Assembly: GCF_009184395.1 (NCBI RefSeq)
Contig: NZ_WEIC01000003.1
Location: 310,001 to 374,000 of the forward strand
Length of the DNA: 64,000 bases
From: Amylibacter sp. SFDW26
GTDB taxonomy: Bacteria; Pseudomonadota; Alphaproteobacteria; Rhodobacterales; Rhodobacteraceae
Direction of reading: 5' to 3'
Position 1 is the first letter of the stretch. Every line of letters begins with the position of its first letter. Both the position numbers and the translations under genes were made by a program. This document shows, one piece after another, positions 17,421-25,676 of this stretch. Under the pieces are notes generated by a model. That model was not told the DNA's origin. It was given only the letters and a program-made list of their open reading frames with translations, and did no database searches.

Positions 17421-18995
17421 CTAATCTGAAAATAAGTATGGGGTTTCAGCAATGTGGCGTGCTTTTTCTTCACCAATATCTAAAAACGCTGAGATTTGCA
17501 TCATGTTATCCTCAGGGCTGTGCTTATCCGAAATCGAATAGAGATGTGGAAAATTACGGTCTCTGATACGATCACTTTCAAACGCCAAATCTTGGCGTAC
17601 AGTTGGCACCAAACGTGCCAATGCATCCTCAGAACTGTTTTCATTCGCAATCCCAGATCGGATCGCATGCCCCCTAATATAATCATTTGTAAAGCTGCAT
17701 GCAATTTCCATGGTTTTAATCGTGGCGCGGTCCCCATAAAAATCATCGAGTACATCAATATTACTTGGGTCCAAACATACGATCAAACGATCTGTGGCCA
17801 TATCCTCATAAATCATTCGCACAAAAGACCGTCTATGGCGCGCACGTTTCTCAAGGGTTTTTTCAATACCACCAACGTTCGGTAAAGATGTACCTGCTTC
17901 ATCAAACAAATAACCAACACCATTCACACCTAGATGTTCTTTGGCTGCATTCAAAAACCTCTTTGCTACATGCCATTTCTTACAAATGATTATGAGCAGT
18001 TCACGTTCGCGCCCAATACTGGCTTCTTTTTCCCAGAAACGTTGCGCATAACGGCGCCCATCCCGCCCTCGCTTAGTTAAATATCCATAAAGCTGGCGCC
18101 CCTCGCTGGTAATATTCAAATCCACATCTGGACCTGAATAAAGCTTACTCAATCGCTCTTTCAAATCCGTTGCATGCGTTGAAATTTTACGCGCGAATAA
18201 GTGTTCTTGTGACAGCAACAATTCATATTGATCATTAAAAAACGTAACAGGCATCCCATAATCCGAGAACATAAGAAACGTTAAAGTACGGGCTTCAATT
18301 TCCTCTTCTGGAACAAGATGGCAAACCAGTGTCTGGAAAAAAGTTTCGTCTGGAATCCATGTTGTCTTGAAAAAACTCATCACATCACGACGTTGCTTCG
18401 TAAATTGCAAAATAGCTTCAATCGTCTTACGTCGCAAACACCACCACTGCGAACCAATACGCATTTCGATATCATTTGGGACACTGCGTTTGATGCCCAA
18501 CTTTTGTTGCAAGTTTAATGATGTATAAAACATCGTCTTTTGTTGCCGTTCATTAAACCAGTGACGGTAAATCAAGCGTTCTTCTTTCAACCCGACCTTA
18601 ATCCAGTCGGATTCAAAGAAATCCTCGCATTCGACAAAATCAAAATTACGGTCTTCTAAAAATTTATGTGTATAGGTCGCTGGCTTAATAGCCATACAAT
18701 CTCCAGACACCATGTAAAAATGGGTGGCGGAAGGAAACGCCTCTTCTGCAGCTTCAATCGCATTCAGCGATGCTTCGACCAAAGACCATTCGCCCCAGCC
18801 ACACTTCAAACGTTTACCATAAGATACATTCGGATTGTCAGCCAACCCATCTTTAATTTTCTTAAAATCCGCCGCAGATGCACGTGCATCAAAATGAATC
18901 GAAATAAAATCGCCTGCCGCGGTTAGACCAATCGCCTGTCGGATAATCGATTCAGGATCCTTATGACAGAGCAAAATATACGCTATTTTTACCAT
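17421..18995 (-). CDS. GT14-like glycosyltransferase with DUF5928 C-terminal region
   Basis: A 524-residue protein. The N-terminal ~270 residues resemble core-2/I-branching beta-1,6-N-acetylglucosaminyltransferases (GT14): KIAYILLCHKDPESI, ISIHFDARAS (replacing the usual HxD), FYMVSGDCMAIKP, IGSQWWCLRRKTIEAIL and WIPDETFFQTL (catalytic Glu region). The C-terminal ~250 residues fit DUF5928, with a P-loop-like nucleotide region not obvious by eye. Probably a cytoplasmic enzyme adding sugar to a surface glycan. Divergent from a sulfotransferase gene, suggesting a sulfated glycan (inference). Confidence 0.82.
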   Translation of the reverse strand: MVKIAYILLCHKDPESIIRQAIGLTAAGDFISIHFDARASAADFKKIKDGLADNPNVSYGKRLKCGWGEWSLVEASLNAIEAAEEAFPSATHFYMVSGDCMAIKPATYTHKFLEDRNFDFVECEDFFESDWIKVGLKEERLIYRHWFNERQQKTMFYTSLNLQQKLGIKRSVPNDIEMRIGSQWWCLRRKTIEAILQFTKQRRDVMSFFKTTWIPDETFFQTLVCHLVPEEEIEARTLTFLMFSDYGMPVTFFNDQYELLLSQEHLFARKISTHATDLKERLSKLYSGPDVDLNITSEGRQLYGYLTKRGRDGRRYAQRFWEKEASIGRERELLIIICKKWHVAKRFLNAAKEHLGVNGVGYLFDEAGTSLPNVGGIEKTLEKRARHRRSFVRMIYEDMATDRLIVCLDPSNIDVLDDFYGDRATIKTMEIACSFTNDYIRGHAIRSGIANENSSEDALARLVPTVRQDLAFESDRIRDRNFPHLYSISDKHSPEDNMMQISAFLDIGEEKARHIAETPYLFSD

Positions 18996-19139
18996 ATTAA
19001 CTGCTTAACCTTTGCCTCAGGTTTCTTTCTATAGAATAGATGCGGCTCCGAAAACACTTTTTCTTGGCAATTTATCGCTATATAGGTACATCTAACATTG
19101 TAAAATGCTAATAAAAGCATCGTAAAGGGGCAGTAAAGT

Positions 19140-19943
19140 ATGGGATTTCCAGGAACTTGGATGACAGAAAGTCAAAGTGTGGTCTATCGGGTTATCCCAA
19201 AGTGTGCCTGTTCAACAATCGGTCAGATTATGTTCTATTCTGATCATGGGCGTTTCTTTGATGGTGATATTCACGATGCAAAAACGGGTATCCACAAATG
19301 GGGTATTGATGAAAGCCAATCTTTCATCACAGATCGTGTAACAGCCCAAGACACCTATACTTTTACATGCGTGCGCAATCCATACACGCGCGTTTTATCT
19401 GCGTTTTTTGACAAAATTTGCGGCATTCAGCGTAATGGCAAACATTATCGTGGAAACTTAGTTCCAAAACTCGCACGTCAATACGGCGTAGAGGTTGAAG
19501 GTGATTTCGATCAAATCAAATCCTTCCGCCGTTTCCTTTTATTCGTGCGTGACACTATAAAGTTTCGCCGCCCAATGGACCCAGATATTCACTGGTCAGC
19601 CGTTGCAGGACATGCATCCACATTGGTCAAAAATGGTGGCCGTTATGATAAAATAATCTCTACCGAAGATTTCAAAACGGGTATGAAAGATGTGATGAAA
19701 AACATCAATACCAGCTTTGAATTGGACATAGATACAATGCCACGCTTTAACGAAAGCGAAGGTCACGGGCCAAAACGCGCGCATCCAGTGGAAGATTACT
19801 TTGATGATCTATCCATGCATCTGGTCTATGAAATCTACAAACGAGATTTCGTATTGTTCAAATATGATGCGATGGATCCAAGCAACAAAATGCCAATCGG
19901 CGAAATTGACCTAGATGAGGTTCACGCCAAACTTGGTGAATAA
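19140..19943 (+). CDS. Sulfotransferase family 2 protein
   Basis: A 267-residue PAPS-dependent sulfotransferase of the family that includes carbohydrate/heparan 2-O type enzymes. The 5'-phosphosulfate loop reads VIPKCACSTIGQIM (residues ~18-31) and the 3'-phosphate-binding segment reads TCVRNPYTRVLSAFFDKI (~75-92). No signal peptide or membrane anchor, so it would act in the cytoplasm. An AGGGG site lies upstream of the ATG. It shares a 144-bp divergent promoter region with the GT14-like gene. Confidence 0.88.
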   Translation: MGFPGTWMTESQSVVYRVIPKCACSTIGQIMFYSDHGRFFDGDIHDAKTGIHKWGIDESQSFITDRVTAQDTYTFTCVRNPYTRVLSAFFDKICGIQRNGKHYRGNLVPKLARQYGVEVEGDFDQIKSFRRFLLFVRDTIKFRRPMDPDIHWSAVAGHASTLVKNGGRYDKIISTEDFKTGMKDVMKNINTSFELDIDTMPRFNESEGHGPKRAHPVEDYFDDLSMHLVYEIYKRDFVLFKYDAMDPSNKMPIGEIDLDEVHAKLGE

Positions 19944-19963
19944 AAAAGGGGCTATGCGCCCCT
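19941..19963 (-). terminator. Rho-independent terminator (minus strand)
   Basis: On the minus strand AGGGGC - GCATA - GCCCCT is followed by a run of six T. It would stop leftward transcription from the PfkB kinase gene. Its T-run overlaps the end of the sulfotransferase coding sequence. Confidence 0.8.
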
Positions 19964-19990
19964 CTTGCGCTTTCGCACAATTCACCTGCA

Positions 19991-20141
19991 GGATATTTTA
20001 ACCATAAAGAAACCAATTCCGCGTTTTATTGGGAGCACGGTACAGGCGGGGACGCCGATGACCGTCCATGAAGAAGCCGCCCTGTTTCGCATGCCTTGCA
20101 AACAGGGCGCACCTTCTTGTTTCTTTATGGTCTAAATATCC
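19991..20141. repeat. Inverted pair of a 23-bp 3'-end motif with internal hairpin
   Basis: The ends are near-perfect inverted copies (21 of 23 positions) of GGATATTT-N3-CCATAAAGAAAC. Each copy points away from the stop codon of the gene it follows: plus orientation after the sulfotransferase, minus after the kinase. Between them lies a perfect 9-bp hairpin, GCCCTGTTT / AAACAGGGC, at 20079-20108. A further copy is found after cfa (35257-35279). No coding potential is visible in this gap. Confidence 0.75.
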
Positions 20142-20150
20142 AAATTTAAC

Positions 20151-21146
20151 TTATGCCAAATTATGCTGAGCAAACAGCTCTTTCAAATCTGTTTCGGGAC
20201 GCGCACCCATATGACTGATCGCCTCACCCGCTGCGACACAGCCCATTTCACCACATGTCAGCAAATCACTGCCTGATGCCAAGCCGTGTAGGAAACCCGC
20301 TGCAAACATATCGCCAGCACCCGTAGCATCAACAACGGTTGCAGGGTTTGCTTTTGCGTGAATCTTTTCGCCACTATTCAAAATGTAAGCGCCTTTTTCA
20401 CTGGCCGTACAAGCAACGGTTTCAACTTCTGTTGCAGCAATGTCTAATGCTTCGTCCAGTGTTTCTGTTTGATAAAGCGCCTGCATTTCATGTTCGTTAC
20501 AGAACAACAAATCAACATGGTCTTTTACAAATGCGCGAAACGCATCACGGTGACGATCTACACAAAACGGGTCAGACAAAGTCAATGAAACCTTACCGCC
20601 CGCAGGCTTTGTTGCATTCGCTGCCATATAAAACGCCGCTTGGTTTGCAGGACTGTCAAACAGATATCCTTCCAAATAAATCCAATCGGTATTGGCTAAC
20701 ATGCCAACATCCAAATCATTTGCAGACATCTCAGACGATACGCCAAGATATGTGTTCATAGAACGCTCACCATCTGGGGTTACCAAAACCAGACAACGTC
20801 CTGTTTCCGTCGCATGATCATGTGGGGCCTGACGTGTTGAAAAATCAGTGCCTTGTGCTTGAATATCATGGGCAAAAATCGCACCCAACTGATCATCACG
20901 TACCTTCGCCATAAATCCTGTCCGTCCGCCAAGGGCAGCAATGCCTGCAATCGTATTAGCCGCGGACCCACCAGATACTTCCTGTGCTGAACCCATTTTC
21001 CCATACAGCTCTGCCGCACGGTCTGTGTCTATCAACTGCATCACACCTTTATCGATGCCAGCCTCTGTCAAAAACGCGTCATCACATTTTGCCAGTACGT
21101 CCACCAAAGCGTTCCCTACGCCAACGATTTGATATTTTTTAGCCAT
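20151..21146 (-). CDS. PfkB family sugar/nucleoside kinase (adenosine kinase-like)
   Basis: A 331-residue ribokinase-fold kinase: GVGNALVDVLA at the N-terminus, the glycine-rich VSGGSAANTIAGIAALGG (residues ~58-75), and the C-terminal anion hole VVDATGAGDMFAAGFLHG with the catalytic Asp. The sequence style is that of alphaproteobacterial adenosine kinases, but the substrate cannot be proven by eye. The ATG overlaps the nth stop by eight bases (ATGGCTAA) and has a GAGGAG site; the longer frame is rejected. Confidence 0.9.
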   Translation of the reverse strand: MAKKYQIVGVGNALVDVLAKCDDAFLTEAGIDKGVMQLIDTDRAAELYGKMGSAQEVSGGSAANTIAGIAALGGRTGFMAKVRDDQLGAIFAHDIQAQGTDFSTRQAPHDHATETGRCLVLVTPDGERSMNTYLGVSSEMSANDLDVGMLANTDWIYLEGYLFDSPANQAAFYMAANATKPAGGKVSLTLSDPFCVDRHRDAFRAFVKDHVDLLFCNEHEMQALYQTETLDEALDIAATEVETVACTASEKGAYILNSGEKIHAKANPATVVDATGAGDMFAAGFLHGLASGSDLLTCGEMGCVAAGEAISHMGARPETDLKELFAQHNLA

Positions 21147-21786
21147 TTGTTTTCTCCTCAAAAGGACATAAATCTTCAATTAAACAGTTTGCACAGACGG
21201 GTTTGCGTGCCTTACACACATACCTCCCATGTAAAATCATCCAGTGATGCGCATGTTGTTGGAACTCTGCGGGGATATGATCCTCTATCGCGCGTTCCAC
21301 TTGCACCACATCTTTGCCAACAGCCACACCAGCACGATTACCAAAGCGTAAAATATGCGTATCCACCGCCTGTGTTGGTTGCTTGAACCACATGTTCAAC
21401 ACAACATTTGCCGTCTTACGCCCCACACCTGGTAAGCTTTCCAAAGCGGCGCGCGAAGATGGAACGATACCATCGTAATCATCCACCAAAATCTGGCTGG
21501 CCTTCATCACATTCTTCGCCTTTTGGCGGTAAAGCCCGATCGTCTTGATATGTTCGATCAAACCATCCATCCCCAAATCCAGCATCTTTTGTGGCGTATC
21601 CACAATTTTGAACAAAGCTTCTGTGGCTTTATTCACCCCAACATCGGTGGCTTGCGCTGATAAAGCGACAGCCACAACAAGTGTATAGGCGTTGGAATGG
21701 TTCAATTCGCCTTTGGGTTCCGCTTCCTGATCTCGAAAGCGGCGAAACATTTCATAAATGGTGTGATAATCAAGTTGTTTAGCCAT
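21139..21786 (-). CDS. nth: Endonuclease III
   Basis: A 215-residue DNA glycosylase/AP lyase for oxidised pyrimidines. It has the helix-hairpin-helix LPGVGRKTANVVLN with catalytic Lys, the catalytic Asp in QAVDTHILRFGNR, and the C-terminal [4Fe-4S] cluster ligands C-x6-C-x2-C-x5-C (CKARKPVCANCLIEDLC). Start MAKQLDY fits the family length. It is the first gene of a two-gene unit with the PfkB kinase and is divergent from the Ada-type repair gene. Confidence 0.97.
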   Translation of the reverse strand: MAKQLDYHTIYEMFRRFRDQEAEPKGELNHSNAYTLVVAVALSAQATDVGVNKATEALFKIVDTPQKMLDLGMDGLIEHIKTIGLYRQKAKNVMKASQILVDDYDGIVPSSRAALESLPGVGRKTANVVLNMWFKQPTQAVDTHILRFGNRAGVAVGKDVVQVERAIEDHIPAEFQQHAHHWMILHGRYVCKARKPVCANCLIEDLCPFEEKTNG

Positions 21787-21859
21787 TTATGCTATGTGCC
21801 ACATGGGAAACCTAAAACCAACCCTTTCTCGCAAGAAACGGGTGGTATGATTTGGCGCA

Positions 21860-22708
21860 ATGCCGCATGATCAAATCATGACACAAGATCCATATCATCA
21901 CGCCGTAATTGCCCGCGCCATCGACTATATCGGTGACACTTTGCATGACCAACCCAAGCTAGAGGATGTTGCCTCAGCTGCGGGGCTATCACCTATGCAT
22001 TTTCAACGCGTTTTTTCGCAATGGGCAGGCGTAAGCCCAAAACGATATCAGCAATATTTGACCCTAAACCATGCCAAAACATTGCTCCAAGATCGTTTTA
22101 CAGTACTGGAAACTACCAATGAAACGGGCCTCTCTTCCAGCAGCCGTTTACATGATTTGTTCCTGAAATGGGAAGCGATGAGCCCAGGGGAATATGCAAA
22201 AAAGGGTGCGGGTTTAACCATCAATTATGGCTATTTCGACAGCCCCTTTGGTGACATGCTGGTTATGGGCACAGATCGCGGCATTTGCGGTCTTGCGTTT
22301 ACTGCTGAATTTGGGCGCGATCATGCGATGAAAGATATGACATCGCGCTGGCCACAAGCAACTTATATCGAAAACCCTGACAGTTTGGATGTTGCATCAC
22401 TGATCAACAACGACCAACCTGCAAATCTCCATTTGATTGGCTCCCCCCTACAAATCAAAGTCTGGGAAGCCTTGCTCTCCATCCCCTCTGGCCAAGTCAC
22501 CACATATAGCGAAATCGCCGAACATATCGGCAGTCCCAAAGCTGTGCGCGCTGTTGGTACAGCCGTTGGACGTAACCCTATCAGTTGGCTGATCCCATGC
22601 CACCGCGCCCTGCGTAAATCGGGCGGATTGGGCGGATATCATTGGGGTTTACCCGTTAAGCGCGCCATGTTGGCATGGGAATCCGTTCGATTTGATGCGC
22701 AAAACTGA
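21860..22708 (+). CDS. Ada-type regulator / O6-methylguanine-DNA methyltransferase
   Basis: A 282-residue fusion of an AraC-type HTH (LEDVASAAGLSPMHFQRVFS, residues ~32-51) and a methyltransferase domain with the acceptor Cys in LIPCHRALRKSGGLGGYHWG. The N-terminal zinc-finger phosphotriester-repair domain of E. coli Ada is absent, as in many shortened homologues. It transfers the methyl group from O6-methylguanine to its own Cys. Divergent from nth, giving a small DNA-repair cluster with polA in the same region. The ATG seven codons in is an alternative start. Confidence 0.93.
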   Translation: MPHDQIMTQDPYHHAVIARAIDYIGDTLHDQPKLEDVASAAGLSPMHFQRVFSQWAGVSPKRYQQYLTLNHAKTLLQDRFTVLETTNETGLSSSSRLHDLFLKWEAMSPGEYAKKGAGLTINYGYFDSPFGDMLVMGTDRGICGLAFTAEFGRDHAMKDMTSRWPQATYIENPDSLDVASLINNDQPANLHLIGSPLQIKVWEALLSIPSGQVTTYSEIAEHIGSPKAVRAVGTAVGRNPISWLIPCHRALRKSGGLGGYHWGLPVKRAMLAWESVRFDAQN

Positions 22709-22810
22709 CTGCGCAAAAACCCGCCACTTACAGGGATAAGCGCGCAAAACTCTTGAAATAGTCCCAAACTGCCCTTTTATGTTTAGGTATAACTATAAAA
22801 CGAGGCAGCT

Positions 22811-23041
22811 ATGAGTAATTCCCCAAAGGCCATTGGCCTAAGCATTTTGGCCGCATTTGCGCTAACCGCATGTGACGCTATTGATGACAGTCCACAGAAA
22901 AACACCATTCGTGGTGCAGGCGTAGGCGCAGGTACTGGCGCCCTTGCTGGTTTGGTCCTTGGTGACAGCCGTCGCGACGTGACAGTTGGCGCAGCAGCTG
23001 GTGCCGTGATCGGTGGACTTGTCGGAAGTCAACAAAACTAG
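22811..23041 (+). CDS. Glycine-zipper lipoprotein, small paralogue
   Basis: A 76-residue lipoprotein: signal peptide with lipobox LTAC (Cys21), then DDSPQKNTIRGAGVGAGTG and a glycine-zipper pair (GALAGLVLGD, GAAAGAVIGGLVG). It is a near copy of the first ~75 residues of the next gene, which adds an OmpA domain. Both are preceded by the same CGAGGCAG ribosome-site region, so a tandem duplication is likely. Outer-membrane location is expected. Confidence 0.85.
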   Translation: MSNSPKAIGLSILAAFALTACDAIDDSPQKNTIRGAGVGAGTGALAGLVLGDSRRDVTVGAAAGAVIGGLVGSQQN

Positions 23042-23058
23042 TAATATGAATACCATAA

Positions 23059-23075
23059 GGGCCCACAAAGGGCCC
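23059..23075 (+). terminator. Possible terminator between the two lipoprotein genes
   Basis: GGGCCC - ACAAA - GGGCCC forms a 6-bp hairpin just after the first gene. No T-run follows directly, so it may only attenuate or stabilise the transcript. Confidence 0.4.
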
Positions 23076-23100
23076 ATCTATAAAAAAGAACGAGGCAGTT

Positions 23101-23745
23101 ATGAAAAATCAAGGCAGGGCCATTGGCCTGACTATCCTATCCGCATTTCTATTATCCGCATGTGATGACATCGCAAACAGTCCACAAAAAAATACTGTGC
23201 AAGGTGCTGGTATTGGTGCCGCAACAGGTGCGCTTGCTGGCCTGATCTTGGGCGACAGCAAAAAAGACGTTGTCATTGGTACAATCGCTGGCACAGCCAT
23301 TGGTGGCGTTGTTGGCAACCGTTTGGATAAACAAGAACAAGCATTGCGTGACAGCTTATCATCCAAAGACACAACCATTCGCAACACAGGTTCTGAACTG
23401 GTCGTAACACTGCCAGAAGGCATCACATTCGACACAGACAGTACTTATGTGCGCAATGATTTCCGCCCAGAGATTTACAAAATCGCTAACAACCTGCGTG
23501 AATACTCTGACACAACAGTTGACGTAATCGGTCACACAGACAGCTCTGGTAGCGAAGAATACAACCAAGCATTGTCAGCAGATCGTGCATATTCCGTTAC
23601 AGATATCTTAACCGACCAAGGTGTTTCAGATAGCCGTATCGTTTCTTATGGGCGTGGTGAAACAACACCGATTGCTTCAAATGATGATGAATTCGGCAAA
23701 TCTAAAAACCGCCGTGTGGAAATTATAATCCGCCCAGCGGCCTAA
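23101..23745 (+). CDS. OmpA-family glycine-zipper lipoprotein
   Basis: A 214-residue lipoprotein with lipobox LSAC (Cys21), a glycine zipper (GALAGLILGD, GTIAGTAIGGVVGN) and a C-terminal OmpA peptidoglycan-binding domain: ITFDTDSTYVRNDF, VIGHTDSSGSEEYNQALSAD, RAYSVTDIL and KNRRVEIIIRP. It should link the outer membrane to peptidoglycan via diaminopimelate. Paralogue of the preceding gene over the first third. Confidence 0.95.
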   Translation: MKNQGRAIGLTILSAFLLSACDDIANSPQKNTVQGAGIGAATGALAGLILGDSKKDVVIGTIAGTAIGGVVGNRLDKQEQALRDSLSSKDTTIRNTGSELVVTLPEGITFDTDSTYVRNDFRPEIYKIANNLREYSDTTVDVIGHTDSSGSEEYNQALSADRAYSVTDILTDQGVSDSRIVSYGRGETTPIASNDDEFGKSKNRRVEIIIRPAA

Positions 23746-23779
23746 TTCTGCCCGCACCACGACCGAATTGCCCACCTCT

Positions 23780-23815
23780 AGGCCGCTCACTCCTCCCCGA
23801 AGCGGCCTTTCTTTT
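23780..23815 (+). terminator. Rho-independent terminator
   Basis: AGGCCGCT pairs perfectly with AGCGGCCT and is followed by TTCTTTT. It ends the lipoprotein transcripts. Confidence 0.85.
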
Positions 23816-23871
23816 ACTTGATCCCAATCGGCATTAAGCATAAATTTGAAGGACTTCGATTGGGGAACCGT

Positions 23872-24639
23872 ATGCCGTTTCAGAAAATAAACCAAGAACG
23901 CGTCGCGGACACCGTGATGCATCAGATCGAGCAATTAATTCTACGTGGTATCCTGCGTCCTGGCGAACGCTTGCCATCTGAACGGGATTTATCCGAAAAG
24001 ATGAGCGTGTCTCGGCCGTCTCTGCGTGAAGCCATTTCTGATCTGGAAAGCCGTGGGTTGTTAACCACGCGTAAAGGATCGGGTGTGTACGTAGCCGATG
24101 TATTGGGCAGCGCTTTTTCAGAACCTTTGATCCAACTCTTCGCCAGCCATGACGAAGCCTTGTTCGATTACATCGCATTCCGTCGTGACCTAGAAGGATT
24201 AGCTGCCGAACGCGCCGCTCGTTTGGCATCTGATACAGATATCAAGGTCATCAGCGCCATTTTCAAGAAAATGGAAAACGCCCACAACAAACGTAACCCA
24301 GCCGAAGAATCTGCATTGGATGCTGAATTCCACATGGCAATTGTCGAAGCATCCCACAACGTATTCATGCTACATATGATGCGGTCTATGTTTGAAATGT
24401 TACGTGCAGGTGTGTTTTACAATCGTCAAGTCATGTTCAAAGTTCGCACAACACGTACCGCCCTCTTAGACCAACATCGTAAAATTCATGATACAATCGT
24501 TGGGCGTGATCCAAAAGCCGCCCGTAAAGCAATCGAAGAGCATTTAAGTTTTGTTGAAATGTGTATGACGCAAAATCAAAAAGCGGACCAAAATGAAAAG
24601 GTTGCCAAGCAACGTTTTGAACACGAACAAAACCGCTAA
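23872..24639 (+). CDS. FadR/GntR family transcriptional regulator
   Basis: A 255-residue regulator: winged helix LPSERDLSEKMSVSRPSLRE and GLLTTRKGSGVYV (residues ~33-75), then an FCD effector domain with metal-ligand residues in DAEFHMAIVEASHN, DQHRKIHDTI and IEEHLSFVE. The start MPFQKINQERV fits the family; the longer frame runs into the upstream dyad. An inverted repeat (CCCAATCG 23823-23830, CGATTGGG 23857-23864) in the leader could be an operator or hairpin. Such regulators usually answer to organic acids (pyruvate, lactate, glycolate); the ligand is not evident. Confidence 0.92.
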   Translation: MPFQKINQERVADTVMHQIEQLILRGILRPGERLPSERDLSEKMSVSRPSLREAISDLESRGLLTTRKGSGVYVADVLGSAFSEPLIQLFASHDEALFDYIAFRRDLEGLAAERAARLASDTDIKVISAIFKKMENAHNKRNPAEESALDAEFHMAIVEASHNVFMLHMMRSMFEMLRAGVFYNRQVMFKVRTTRTALLDQHRKIHDTIVGRDPKAARKAIEEHLSFVEMCMTQNQKADQNEKVAKQRFEHEQNR

Positions 24640-24814
24640 ACTCAACAATAAGATCGCTTAAATTCCATTGTTTCCAATTCAGATACAGTCGCGCGTTTTT
24701 TGTATCTCTGAGGTAACAAATTCTCTGGCAAACCCTGTCATCAAAGGCGGAATCTTTGACTCTCGATTAATTTCGGTTAACCTTAGCTTTTGTAATTAGT
24801 ACGAGGGGATTACG

Positions 24815-25168
24815 ATGAAATATATTCTAAGCACTGCTGCTTTCGCTGCCACAATCAGCATCGTAAGCACTGCATCCGCCCAAAATATTCCAGAACGCAA
24901 TTCACATCACACAGGCCCAGGCCACCAAGTTACCAACTACGAATATATCGAAGGCGGCAGCTATGTGTCCCCATACGCCGGGAACAATGCTGGTGAGTGG
25001 TCTTTCAAAGACGCGGACAGCCAATGCTACCACGGTAATTATGGTTATAACGGTCAAACATCAAATTATGATCATTCAAAATGTGTCGTGGTTTACGATG
25101 CCCAAACATATGTACGCTTGTTACGCGGCAGCGGAGCAGCTGGTGGGACACAATATTTCGGTAATTGA
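24815..25168 (+). CDS. Small secreted protein of unknown function
   Basis: A 117-residue protein with a clear Sec signal peptide (MKYILSTAAFAATISIVSTASAQ cut short here: cleavage expected after ASA). The mature part is rich in Tyr, Gly, Asn and His, with two Cys (DSQCYHGNYGYNG, SKCVVVYDAQ) that may pair. No family recognised. A GAGGGG site precedes the ATG. A strong terminator follows, so it is likely monocistronic. Confidence 0.75.
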   Translation: MKYILSTAAFAATISIVSTASAQNIPERNSHHTGPGHQVTNYEYIEGGSYVSPYAGNNAGEWSFKDADSQCYHGNYGYNGQTSNYDHSKCVVVYDAQTYVRLLRGSGAAGGTQYFGN

Positions 25169-25194
25169 TTAGCCGTTTACCACTCCAAGATAGA

Positions 25195-25226
25195 AGCCTC
25201 ACAAGTCTTACTTGTGGGGCTTTTTG
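25195..25226 (+). terminator. Rho-independent terminator
   Basis: AGCCTCACAAGT pairs with ACTTGTGGGGCT (one mismatch) and is followed by TTTTT. Confidence 0.9.
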
Positions 25227-25286
25227 TTGCTGACGAATATCCACATTGTTTTTCACCTTTGACATCATTTAATCACTTGCGGAGTG

Positions 25287-25302
25287 TTATGTTATAACAT
25301 AA
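25287..25302. promoter_or_regulatory. zur box: Perfect 16-bp palindrome, candidate Zur operator
   Basis: TTATGTTATAACATAA is a perfect palindrome about 55 bp upstream of the DUF6525 start, in an AT-rich promoter region. Its core TGTTATAACA is of the kind bound by the zinc regulator Zur. No second copy was found by eye in this window. Confidence 0.6.
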
Positions 25303-25355
25303 TTAAGAATCAAATAATTATCACCCATATGCAATGACCGCACTTGAGTAATGAC

Positions 25356-25646
25356 ATGACCCAACTTCGCAATGCTAATCTCGGAACAACAGGCCTGCCA
25401 AAAACGCGCAGAAGCCATGATCCAATGCGATCATATGATGCCCTGCCTGTTGAATTACGAAGATGGCTTATGGATGCCTGTCTGCCTTGGTCACCAAATT
25501 CATGCTTAAAAATATGGCGCAAAGCACGCATAGCGGGTGCAAGCCCATCAGAAGTGATGACAAAACTGAGCAAGATTGAGCGCGCCATGCTGGCTCGCGA
25601 CCCGAATTCCACTCAACAACGGCATCAACAGTCCCGATTAAGTTGA
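25356..25646 (+). CDS. DUF6525 family protein
   Basis: A 96-residue protein with the DUF6525 pattern: MTQLRNANLGTTGLPKTRRS, YDALPVELRRWLMDACLPWS and KIWRKARIAGASPSEVMTKL. It is basic and lacks a signal peptide. An in-frame TTG four codons upstream is an alternative start. It lies between the Zur-type palindrome and the importer genes, 30 bp ahead of the binding-protein gene, so it is probably the first gene of that operon. The function is unknown; a metal-linked role is inferred from position. Confidence 0.8.
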   Translation: MTQLRNANLGTTGLPKTRRSHDPMRSYDALPVELRRWLMDACLPWSPNSCLKIWRKARIAGASPSEVMTKLSKIERAMLARDPNSTQQRHQQSRLS

Positions 25647-25676
25647 ACAACACACTCACACAAATTGGAGAAACAC

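Noticed and set aside
19991-20141. MITE-like transposon with 23-bp terminal inverted repeats
   Set aside because: A single copy of the same motif occurs alone after cfa, and each copy follows a stop codon in the gene's direction, so two convergent 3' motifs explain it better. No target-site duplication seen.
21860-22708. Truncated, broken ada gene
   Set aside because: The HTH and methyltransferase domains are complete; shortened Ada proteins without the N-terminal domain are common.
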